DNA from: Planctomycetota bacterium
GTDB lineage: Bacteria; Planctomycetota; UBA1135; GCA-002686595
Assembly: GCA_027623615.1 (NCBI GenBank)
Contig: JAQBVH010000123.1
Coordinates: 1 to 7,825 of the forward strand
DNA: 7,825 nt
Reading direction: 5' to 3'
The notes beneath the pieces were generated by a model, which did no database searches, was not told where the DNA came from, and saw only the letters and a list, made by a program, of their open reading frames with translations. The position numbers and the translations under genes were made by a program. Shown piece after piece: positions 1 to 5,725 of this stretch (position 1 is the stretch's first letter; the number at the start of each line of letters is the position of its first letter).

Positions 1-341
<341 letters not shown>

Positions 342-343
342 GA

Positions 344-2032
344 TCAGGTGCGCTCCGTGGTGAACTCGGGACGGGTGGGCGTGCCGTAGCAGCTGAGGGC
401 TCCGCGCTCTCCGACGGCGTTGGGGCGTTGGAAGATCCAGTTCTGCCAGGCGGTCAGGCGCCCGAAGATCTTGGTCTCCATGGTCTCGGGACCGGCGAAG
501 CGCAGGTTGGCCTCCATGCCGGTCAGGGCGTCGGGTGAGAAGCTGGCGCGCTCCTCGATCGCGAGGCGCAGCTCGTCCTCCCAGTCGATCTCGTCCGGCG
601 CGAAGGTCGCGAGGCCGAGGTCGTCGGCCTCGGCCGCGTCGAAGAGCTCGCCGCCCGCCAGGGCCTCGACCGCCGCCGCCGCGCTCGGATCCGCCAGGAA
701 GCGGGTTCGCAGGCGGGTCAGGCCGTTCGACATCGGGCACGGGCCCGCGTTCATGGCGGTGACGCCGAGGAGCACCGCGCTGTCCGGGTCGTCGCTGTCC
801 GGGTCGTCGCTGTCCGGGTCGTCGAGCACGTAGGTGCGGTCGCAGGCCAGGGCCAGCTCGAGGAAGCTGCCGACGAACGTCGTGCCGCCGTCGACGACCG
901 CATAGAGGCTCTTCGCGGTCAGGTCGAGGCGCTTCAGCACGCGCTTGACCAGGTGGCGCGTCTCGGTCGTGAACCAGTTGCCGTCCGAGGTCAGGATGGC
1001 GTCCATCGCCTGCACCGTCGCGGCCGGACCCTGGGTGCGCAGCAGGACGAGGGCGATGTCGCGCTCGTTCATGCGCAGCTGCAGGAGCGCGTCGTCGAGC
1101 TCGCGAAAGGCCTGCAGCACCCACCAGTCACTGCCGGCGGCCAGGGCCTCGTCGGCGCTGGTGGGGCCGGCGTCCGGCGCGCTGACGGTCAGGTCGACGG
1201 TGCGTTGGTCGCGGTCGAAGGTCACCGCGACGTAGCGGTAGCGCAGGCCGTCCTCGGTCTCCTCGAAGGTGATCGGCGCCAGCGCGACGCCGTCGCCGGC
1301 CTGGGCGCGGGGCGTGGTCTGGCTGACCAGCGCCGCGGCCTCCTCGGCCACCTTCTCGTCCCACTTCGACAGGGGCGCGAGCCCGTCGACCAGGTTCCAC
1401 TTCACGGCGCGCTTGCCCTTGATGCCCTCGGCGATCGTGCTGAAGACGTCGGTGTGGTCGCGGCGCAGCTTGCGCTTGTCGGTGATGCGCGTCAGGCCGC
1501 CGGTGCCGGGCAGCACGCCGAGCAGGGGCACCTCGGGGAAGGAGACCGCGCTGTTGCGGTCGTCGACCAGCAGGATGCGATCGCAGGCGAGCGCCAGCTC
1601 GTAACCGCCCCCCGACGCCGTGCCGTTCAGCGCGGCGAGGGTGCGCAGCCCGGAGTGCTCGCTCGCATCCTCGAGGCCCAGCCGCGTCTCGTTGGTGTAC
1701 TTGCAGAAGTTCACCTTGAACGCGTGGGCGCTCGTGCGGAGCATCACGATGTTGGCTCCGGCGCAGAAGACCCGATCGAGGTTGCCGGTCAGGACCAGGC
1801 ACTGCACCTCGGGGTGCTCGAAGCGCACGCGCAGGATGGCGTCCGCGAGCTCGACGTCGACGCCGAGGTCGTAGCTGTTCAGCTTCAGCTCGTAGTCGTC
1901 GCGCAGCCCTCCGTTCGGCTCGACTGACATGCGCAGGGTGGCCACCGGACCGTCGATCGACAGCAGCCAGTGGCGATACTGGTCCGGGTGGGTCTGGAAG
2001 GACAGACGCTCGGGGAGGGTGGTCGCGGTCAC
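344..2032 (-). CDS. boxC: Benzoyl-CoA-dihydrodiol lyase (2,3-epoxybenzoyl-CoA dihydrolase), BoxC
   Basis: BoxC hydrolytically opens the ring of 2,3-epoxybenzoyl-CoA, the BoxAB product, to 3,4-didehydroadipyl-CoA semialdehyde and formate in the cytoplasm. The product is 562 aa, close to the usual ~555. It has two crotonase-type halves. The first carries the oxyanion-hole block GNLDRVFCAGANIVML (83-98), GGGYELALACDR (141-152) and FPEVPLLGVLPGTGGL (165-180). C110, E145 and E167 match, with an offset of one, the active-site Cys111/Glu146/Glu168 I recall for characterised BoxC. The second half repeats ELALACDRTYVLD (392-404) and has NAGPCPMSNGLTRL (428-441). The start is GTG at 2032-2030, with GGAG 8 bases upstream (plus-strand 2041-2044). 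An insertion-like DDPDS triplication (404-418) is encoded by an exact 15-bp tandem repeat. boxB follows after 2 bases. The gene is divergent from boxR, by which it is probably repressed without benzoyl-CoA. Confidence 0.95.
   Translation of the reverse strand: MTATTLPERLSFQTHPDQYRHWLLSIDGPVATLRMSVEPNGGLRDDYELKLNSYDLGVDVELADAILRVRFEHPEVQCLVLTGNLDRVFCAGANIVMLRTSAHAFKVNFCKYTNETRLGLEDASEHSGLRTLAALNGTASGGGYELALACDRILLVDDRNSAVSFPEVPLLGVLPGTGGLTRITDKRKLRRDHTDVFSTIAEGIKGKRAVKWNLVDGLAPLSKWDEKVAEEAAALVSQTTPRAQAGDGVALAPITFEETEDGLRYRYVAVTFDRDQRTVDLTVSAPDAGPTSADEALAAGSDWWVLQAFRELDDALLQLRMNERDIALVLLRTQGPAATVQAMDAILTSDGNWFTTETRHLVKRVLKRLDLTAKSLYAVVDGGTTFVGSFLELALACDRTYVLDDPDSDDPDSDDPDSAVLLGVTAMNAGPCPMSNGLTRLRTRFLADPSAAAAVEALAGGELFDAAEADDLGLATFAPDEIDWEDELRLAIEERASFSPDALTGMEANLRFAGPETMETKIFGRLTAWQNWIFQRPNAVGERGALSCYGTPTRPEFTTERT
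780..824. repeat. Three exact 15-bp tandem repeats inside boxC
   Basis: The unit CTGTCCGGGTCGTCG (plus strand) occurs three times without mismatch at 780-794, 795-809 and 810-824. On the boxC strand it is in phase and gives DDPDS repeated three times at residues 404-418, between the ELALACDRTYVL and NAGPCPMSNGL blocks of the second crotonase-like half. A multiple of three keeps the frame, so copy number could change without breaking the gene. Confidence 0.95.
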
Positions 2033-2065
2033 TGGGCGGTCTCCGGGGAAGGGGACGCGGCATGG

Positions 2066-2108
2066 GCAAGATATTGCTCACTTCGCGGAGGCTTGCGCAG
2101 TATATTGT
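2066..2108. promoter_or_regulatory. Two palindromic sites, candidate BoxR operators, in the boxC/boxR divergent region
   Basis: Site 1, GCAAGATATTGC (2066-2077), has perfect GCAA/TTGC arms around a 4-base centre. Site 2, GCAGTATATTGT (2097-2108), is an imperfect version. The two agree at 9 of 12 positions and lie in the same orientation 31 bp apart, about three helical turns, which would put bound dimers on one face of the helix. They form an AT-rich island in a very GC-rich stretch. Site 2 covers the candidate -10 elements of both divergent genes, and site 1 lies downstream of the predicted boxC start point. BoxR/BzdR proteins are benzoyl-CoA-responsive repressors that bind near their own and the catabolic promoters. 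Assigning these particular palindromes to BoxR is inference, and the published site consensus was not compared. Confidence 0.5.
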
Positions 2109-2127
2109 CCATATGCAGCGCGAGCAA
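2099..2127 (-). promoter_or_regulatory. Candidate sigma70-type promoter of the boxC-boxB operon
   Basis: On the minus strand, TTGCTC (2127-2122) as -35 is separated by 17 bp from TATACT (2104-2099), a 5/6 match to TATAAT. The predicted start point near 2092 leaves a leader of about 60 bases containing the GGAG ribosome-binding site of boxC. The -35 would lie inside the first codons of boxR if boxR starts at 2113. The -10 is embedded in palindrome 2097-2108, so an occupied operator would block it. Confidence 0.45.
2101..2112 (+). promoter_or_regulatory. Candidate -10 element of boxR, leaderless arrangement
   Basis: TATATT (2101-2106) stands 6 bases before the ATG at 2113, the usual distance from a -10 element to the first transcribed base. 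No Shine-Dalgarno sequence lies within reach of that ATG; the nearest GGAGG, 2087-2091, is 21 bases away. The transcript may therefore begin at or next to the start codon. No good -35 is visible at 16-18 bp. The element overlaps the opposite-strand TATACT, so the two promoters share their -10 core. Confidence 0.4.
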
Positions 2128-2856
2128 GCCCTCCTCACCGAGCTGGGGCGGCACCTCCGGTCCGCCCGGGAGGCCGCGGGTCTGACCCTGTCCGGCCTGG
2201 CCCGCAAGGCGGACGTGGCGCGGCGGACCCTGACCGAGGCGGAGGCCGGGCGCGCGAACCTGACGATCCTCAAGCTGGCTCGGCTGTCCCACGCCCTGCG
2301 GGTTCCGCTCGCTCGGCTGTGCGACCTGTCCGTAGGAGCGGTGCAGGCCGAGCGCGTCGCGCTCGTCGGTCTGCGCGGCGCGGGCAAGTCGTCGGTGGGG
2401 CGGGCGCTCGCGCTCGAGCTCGAGGTGCCCTTCGTCGAGCTCGACGAGCGGGTCGAGCGCCTGGCTGGCATGACGCTCGCGGAGCTGTTCGACCTGCGCG
2501 GGGCGTCGACCTACCGACGACTGGAGCGGGAGGCGCTCGAAGCAGTCCTGGCCGAGGGCGGCCGCCAGGTGATCGCGGCCGGCGGATCGATCGTGCAGGA
2601 CGAGGACACCTTCGCGCGCTTGCGCGAGGCGTGCCGCACGGTCTGGTTGCGCGCGACCCCCGAGGAGCACCTCACCCGCGTCGTCGCCCAGGGCGACCCG
2701 CGCCCGATGGCGGGGCGGCCGCGCGCGATGGACGAGCTACGCGAGATCCTGGCTGACCGCGAGCCGAGCTACGCGCCCTGCGATGCGACGGTCGAGACCT
2801 CGGGGCGCGACGCGCGCGCGGTGACGGCCGAGGTCGCCGCCTGGTTCGGGCGTTAG
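2113..2856 (+). CDS. boxR: BoxR/BzdR-type transcriptional regulator: XRE helix-turn-helix plus shikimate-kinase-like benzoyl-CoA-sensing domain
   Basis: The gene encodes a probable repressor of the box operon that senses benzoyl-CoA. Residues ~9-70 form an XRE helix-turn-helix (LRSAREAAGLTLSGLARKAD...TLTEAEAGR in register). From ~80 on is a shikimate-kinase fold: Walker A GLRGAGKSS (86-94), FVELDERVE (107-115), STYRRLEREAL (132-142) and AAGGSIV (155-161). The HLTRVVAQGDPRPMAG block (186-201) followed by DELREILADREPSYA is typical of BoxR/BzdR rather than true shikimate kinases, where this domain binds the CoA-ester effector. I chose ATG 2113 (247 aa). An in-frame ATG at 2062 with AGGGG 7 bases upstream would add 17 residues, but that stretch uses rare AT-rich codons and runs through the operator palindromes. 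It is divergent from boxC, and its TAG stop overlaps the convergent gene's stop by 4 bases. The family call is strong; the start is uncertain. Confidence 0.9.
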   Translation: MQREQALLTELGRHLRSAREAAGLTLSGLARKADVARRTLTEAEAGRANLTILKLARLSHALRVPLARLCDLSVGAVQAERVALVGLRGAGKSSVGRALALELEVPFVELDERVERLAGMTLAELFDLRGASTYRRLEREALEAVLAEGGRQVIAAGGSIVQDEDTFARLREACRTVWLRATPEEHLTRVVAQGDPRPMAGRPRAMDELREILADREPSYAPCDATVETSGRDARAVTAEVAAWFGR

Positions 2857-3857
2857 TCCTCGTCCTCCACCCGCTCGAAGCGCACCGAGAGCTTGCCCTC
2901 GCCGCTGCCGCTCATGTCGCTCTCGCTGTCGAAGCTCTGACCCTGGAACTCGAATGTGTTGCTCGAGTGCGCGCTCATCTCGAGCTCGATCTCGAGTTCA
3001 AGGGAGAAGAGGTGACCGTGCTCCAGGTCCCAGAGCAGCTCGCCCTCGTAGGTCACCGTGTCGGCGGCCTCGTTGGTCGAGGAGTGGGTGCCCTCGTCGA
3101 ACTCCTGGGTGTGCTCGATCACGCGCTCGGTTTCGATCTCGCCCTCGATCTCGATCACCGCGAGCTTGACCCCGTCGGCCTCGCGCGTGCCCCGGAACGT
3201 CAACGTGATCTCGCCGTCCGTCTCTTCCTCGATCTCGGGCTCGATGAACTCGACGCCCTCGCCATGCACCTCCTCGAACTCCTCGGCACCTTCCGGCTCC
3301 GGATACTCGAGGGGAATGCTCTCGAGGAACCCGATCGCGGCGGTGAACGTCTCAGGCTCGAGCTCCCACTCGTCGCCCTCATCGACCGCGCCGCTGGGCA
3401 GGAGCGCCGTGAAGTCCAGGTCGTAGCCGAGGTCGTCGAGCAGTTCCTCGTCGAGGTCCTCGCCGCTCGCGGCGTACGCTTCCTCGTCCTCGTCCCAGGT
3501 GAAGGTGACCGTCTCGTCCTCGAGCTCGCTCGTCCCCGCCATCTCGCCGTCGTTCGACCCCCATTCGCCTTCGTGGCGGTACTCGTCCGAGGAGAGGATC
3601 TCCTCGTAGGTCCGGCTGACCTTGGTGGCGCGCCCGTCGGCGACCGCGAGGGTTCGGTCGAGCACGACCAGGGTGGCGGTGTGGGACTGGGTGGCGCTCG
3701 AGCTCCCCTCATCGTGGGTGTGCTCCTGCTCGGACTTGCGCGTGTGCTCGAAGTGGCGGCGCAGCACGAGGCCTTCGGCGGGCCTCAGGACGATCGACTC
3801 GTCGACGCGCGGGGACGCGAGGGGAGCGGCGAGCGCAAGGGCGAGGACGAGTTGCAT
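2853..3857 (-). CDS. Exported, strongly acidic protein of unknown function
   Basis: I do not recognise a family for this 334-aa protein. It opens with a short hydrophobic signal-like segment (LVLALALAAPLAS, 3-15) with no basic residue before it, so export is likely but the signal is atypical. By hand count about 91 residues (27%) are Asp or Glu, spread through alternating acidic/hydrophobic stretches such as IEIEGEIETERVIEH (235-249) and LELEIELEMS (286-295), suggesting an exposed beta-sheet protein. No catalytic motif, cysteine pair or lipobox is visible. It starts with ATG at 3857-3855, with GGGAG (3868-3864) 6 bases upstream. It is convergent with boxR (shared TTAG, 2853-2856) and divergent from the transporter pair. 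The acidity could reflect a calcium-binding or periplasmic role, or a halophilic lifestyle, but no other protein here is comparably acidic. High certainty that it is coding, none on function. Confidence 0.85.
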   Translation of the reverse strand: MQLVLALALAAPLASPRVDESIVLRPAEGLVLRRHFEHTRKSEQEHTHDEGSSSATQSHTATLVVLDRTLAVADGRATKVSRTYEEILSSDEYRHEGEWGSNDGEMAGTSELEDETVTFTWDEDEEAYAASGEDLDEELLDDLGYDLDFTALLPSGAVDEGDEWELEPETFTAAIGFLESIPLEYPEPEGAEEFEEVHGEGVEFIEPEIEEETDGEITLTFRGTREADGVKLAVIEIEGEIETERVIEHTQEFDEGTHSSTNEAADTVTYEGELLWDLEHGHLFSLELEIELEMSAHSSNTFEFQGQSFDSESDMSGSGEGKLSVRFERVEDED

Positions 3858-3901
3858 CGGGGTCTCCCGGAGTGGGCGATTGTGTTGGGAAGAAGGGGTC
3901 G

Positions 3902-3907
3902 ATCTTA
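3902..3907 (-). promoter_or_regulatory. Candidate -10 element of the acidic exported protein gene
   Basis: TAAGAT on the minus strand (4/6 to TATAAT) lies in the 108-bp gap between divergent genes. A start point near 3895 would give a leader of about 37 bases holding the GGGAG ribosome-binding site. No convincing -35 is seen at the right distance. Confidence 0.22.
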
Positions 3908-3951
3908 GGACAGCCTGGACGAGTCAGGGCCGAGGATCTTCCCGCTCCGGT

Positions 3952-3957
3952 TACTCT
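3952..3957 (+). promoter_or_regulatory. Candidate -10 element of the DUF3311/symporter unit
   Basis: TACTCT lies 8 bases before the ATG at 3966, and no Shine-Dalgarno sequence precedes that ATG. The spacing resembles the TANNNT-start arrangement at boxR and the two right-hand genes and suggests a leaderless or very short-leader transcript. No clear -35 is present. Confidence 0.25.
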
Positions 3958-3965
3958 CACCGGCC

Positions 3966-4178
3966 ATGTCCCGCCTGCCCCATGTCCTCTACGGGCTGTT
4001 CGCCCTGCTCTGCCTGACCGCCCTCGTGTGGCCGGTCTACGCCTGGGTGGGGGAGCGCATCGAGCCGCGCATCCTCGGGCTGCCCTTCGCCTTTGCCTGG
4101 AACGTGATCTGGGTCGCCGCGAGCTTCTTGGCGCTGGTTGCCTACGACCGGACGCTGGAGCGGAGGCGTCGCGCGTGA
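3966..4178 (+). CDS. DUF3311 small membrane protein, partner of a sodium:solute symporter
   Basis: This 70-aa protein has two hydrophobic segments (~5-27 and ~40-60) joined by a short polar loop, and ends in a basic tail (RTLERRRRA), predicting a cytoplasmic C-terminus. The block GLPFAFAWNVIWV (38-50) matches the conserved start of the second helix in DUF3311 proteins. That family is commonly encoded directly before SSS-family permeases, for example YhjC beside YhjB in Bacillus subtilis, and may be an accessory subunit of the transporter; no biochemical role is known to me. Here its TGA overlaps the GTG of the symporter (GTGA, 4175-4178), so the two are translationally coupled. The ATG at 3966 has no Shine-Dalgarno sequence but a TACTCT hexamer 8 bases upstream. 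Size, topology and neighbour all agree. Confidence 0.85.
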   Translation: MSRLPHVLYGLFALLCLTALVWPVYAWVGERIEPRILGLPFAFAWNVIWVAASFLALVAYDRTLERRRRA

Positions 4179-5692
4179 GCTCCGACCAGATCATCGTCGT
4201 CTCGATCGCCGGGCTCTACCTGATCGCGTGCCTTGCGGTCGGCATGATCCCGGCCAAGCGCTCGAGCGACAGCGCCGAGGGCTTCGTCGCCGGCGACCGG
4301 GCCATGGGCGGGGTGATGATGTACTTCATCACCGGCGCCACGATCTTCAGCGCCTTCGCGTTCCTGGGGATGCCGGGTCACGCCTACTCGCGAGGGGTGT
4401 TCGCCTGCTATGTCCTCGGCTACGGCGCGCTCGGCTTCGTCCCGTTCTACTTCCTCGGGCCGCGCGCGGCGCGGGTCGGGCGCAGGTACGGGTTCGTCAC
4501 CCAGGCGGAGATGGTGGCCCATCGCTTCCGGTCCCCGCGCGTGGCGCTGCTGATGGCGGCGATCACGGTCTACGCACTGGTGCCCTACATCGCGATCCAG
4601 ATGCGGGGGGCGGGCCTGGTGCTCAACGCGACGTCCGGAGGTGCGATCCCCAACTGGGCCGGGTCCGGACTCGTCTACACGGTCGTGCTGATCTACGTCC
4701 TGCGCAGCGGGGTGCTCGGGGTCGGTTGGACGAACACGTTCCAGGGCATCTTGATGATGGTGCTGGCCTGGATCCTCGGTCTGTACTTGCCCCACGCCTT
4801 GCACGGCGGGGTGCGGGAGATGTTCGACGAGCTGGCCGCGAAGAACCCGGACATGTTGCGTGCGCCGGGGTTGGCTTCCGCGAAGGAACCCGCCCTGCAT
4901 GTGATTGAGCGAGCCGGTCCGGGGTCGTGGGCCGGGTACACCAGCGGCGTCCTCATCTCGATCCTGGGCTTCTGCTGCTGGCCGCAGCTCTTCATGCGCG
5001 CCTTCAGCGCCAAGAGCGAGCGCGTGCTGCGCCGCACGGTGGTGCTCTACCCGACCTTCCAGATCTTCCTCGTCCCGATCCTCTTGATCGGCTTCGCAGG
5101 GATCAACTTCGAGAAGCTCCCCGCCAAGGCGGACCAGGTGCTGCCGCACCTCTTGATGAGCCTCGACCTTTCTCCGCTGATCGTGGGGTTGTTCTGCGCC
5201 GGGGCGCTGGCAGCCTCGATGTCCTCGGGCGACGCGCTGGTCCACACCGCGGCCTCGGTGACCGTGCGCGACGGCTACGTGACCGGCCTGCGCCGCAAGC
5301 TCGGGCCCCACGACGAGCGCCGCTGGATCCGCGTGATGATCGTGGTGGTCATGCTCGGCAGCTACGCGCTCGAACGGACCTACCAGGGCGACATCGTCTC
5401 CCTGCTCCTGCTCGCGTACGGACCGATCGCTCAGTTCCTGCCCGTGCTCGTGGCCACCCTCTACTGGCGCCGCGCCACCGCAGCCGGGATCGGCGCGGGG
5501 CTCGTGTCCGGCGTCGGGCTGTCGCTCCTGATCAAGACCGGTGTGATCGAGGGTCTCGGGGTTCACGAAGGACTCTGGGGCCTCGGCCTGAACGTCGTCG
5601 CGCTCGTGGCGGTGTCCCTGACCACGTTCCGCGAGGGGGAAGAGGGGGAGGAGTTCCTGAGGGTGGCCTCGACCGAGCCAAGCGAGGCCTGA
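4175..5692 (+). CDS. Sodium:solute symporter (SSS) family permease
   Basis: This 505-aa integral membrane protein has about 13 predicted helices (roughly 5-25, 50-68, 76-95, 124-143, 164-178, 185-206, 254-270, 290-308, 330-350, 384-398, 405-428, 435-453, 468-484), the normal SSS size and topology. Family marks are FVAGDRAMGG (37-46) and GATIFSAFAFLGMPGHAY (54-71) in helix 2, GWTNTFQGI (184-192, the usual W-T-D/N-x-x-Q-G block), and AASMSSGDALVHTAASV (346-362), whose serines correspond to the Na2 sodium site. It imports a solute with Na+. The substrate is not evident; organic or amino acids are common in this branch. The start is GTG 4175, with GGAGG (4162-4166) 8 bases upstream and a 4-base overlap with the DUF3311 gene; earlier in-frame codons would run through that gene. 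The C-terminal tail is acidic (REGEEGEEF). Nearness to the box genes hints at aromatic acid uptake but does not show it. Confidence 0.93.
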   Translation: MSSDQIIVVSIAGLYLIACLAVGMIPAKRSSDSAEGFVAGDRAMGGVMMYFITGATIFSAFAFLGMPGHAYSRGVFACYVLGYGALGFVPFYFLGPRAARVGRRYGFVTQAEMVAHRFRSPRVALLMAAITVYALVPYIAIQMRGAGLVLNATSGGAIPNWAGSGLVYTVVLIYVLRSGVLGVGWTNTFQGILMMVLAWILGLYLPHALHGGVREMFDELAAKNPDMLRAPGLASAKEPALHVIERAGPGSWAGYTSGVLISILGFCCWPQLFMRAFSAKSERVLRRTVVLYPTFQIFLVPILLIGFAGINFEKLPAKADQVLPHLLMSLDLSPLIVGLFCAGALAASMSSGDALVHTAASVTVRDGYVTGLRRKLGPHDERRWIRVMIVVVMLGSYALERTYQGDIVSLLLLAYGPIAQFLPVLVATLYWRRATAAGIGAGLVSGVGLSLLIKTGVIEGLGVHEGLWGLGLNVVALVAVSLTTFREGEEGEEFLRVASTEPSEA

Positions 5693-5705
5693 GGCGTCGC
5701 CTCGC
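5682..5705 (+). terminator. GC-rich hairpin after the symporter gene, weak terminator candidate
   Basis: GCGAGGC (5682-5688) and GCCTCGC (5699-5705) can pair as a 7-bp stem around a 10-base loop that contains the symporter stop codon. Nested inside is an alternative, the inverted repeat GAGGCG/CGCCTC (5691-5703). No T-run follows, so intrinsic termination is doubtful. It separates the symporter from the next gene, which has its own candidate -10. Confidence 0.22.
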
Positions 5706-5719
5706 CTGCGCGCGGGGCG

Positions 5720-5725
5720 TATCGT
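5720..5725 (+). promoter_or_regulatory. Candidate -10 element before the 463-aa exported protein gene
   Basis: TATCGT is followed by 7 bases and then an in-frame GTG at 5733. The same TANNNT-N7-GTG layout recurs at 7176-7191 before the next gene. If this promoter is used, translation would begin at 5733 rather than at the GTG at 5724, which overlaps the hexamer. Confidence 0.25.

Noticed and set aside
953..1927. Long plus-strand open frame (324 codons) opposite boxC
   Set aside because: It lies wholly antisense to the well-conserved boxC and gives a low-complexity A/R/G/V-rich translation with no motif, a usual shadow in high-GC DNA.
2062..2112. 17-residue N-terminal extension of BoxR from the ATG at 2062 with an SD-like AGGGG
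   Set aside because: The extension uses rare AT-rich codons (ATA, TAT, ATT), crosses both palindromes and the predicted -10 elements, and has no counterpart that I recall in BoxR/BzdR. It is kept as a possible alternative start.
2975..3005. CTCGAG/GAGCTC-rich low-complexity stretch that looks like nested palindromes
   Set aside because: It is explained by consecutive Leu-Glu codons (LELEIELE) of the acidic protein.
2967..3908. Plus-strand open frame (313 codons) opposite the acidic protein gene
   Set aside because: It is a mirror of the repeated Glu/Asp codons on the other strand, with no ribosome-binding site. The minus-strand frame has an SD, a signal segment and a fitting stop overlap.
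4142..5566. Long minus-strand open frame (474 codons) opposite the symporter
   Set aside because: The product is rich in H, E, R and Q without membrane or domain pattern, while the plus strand encodes an unmistakable SSS permease.
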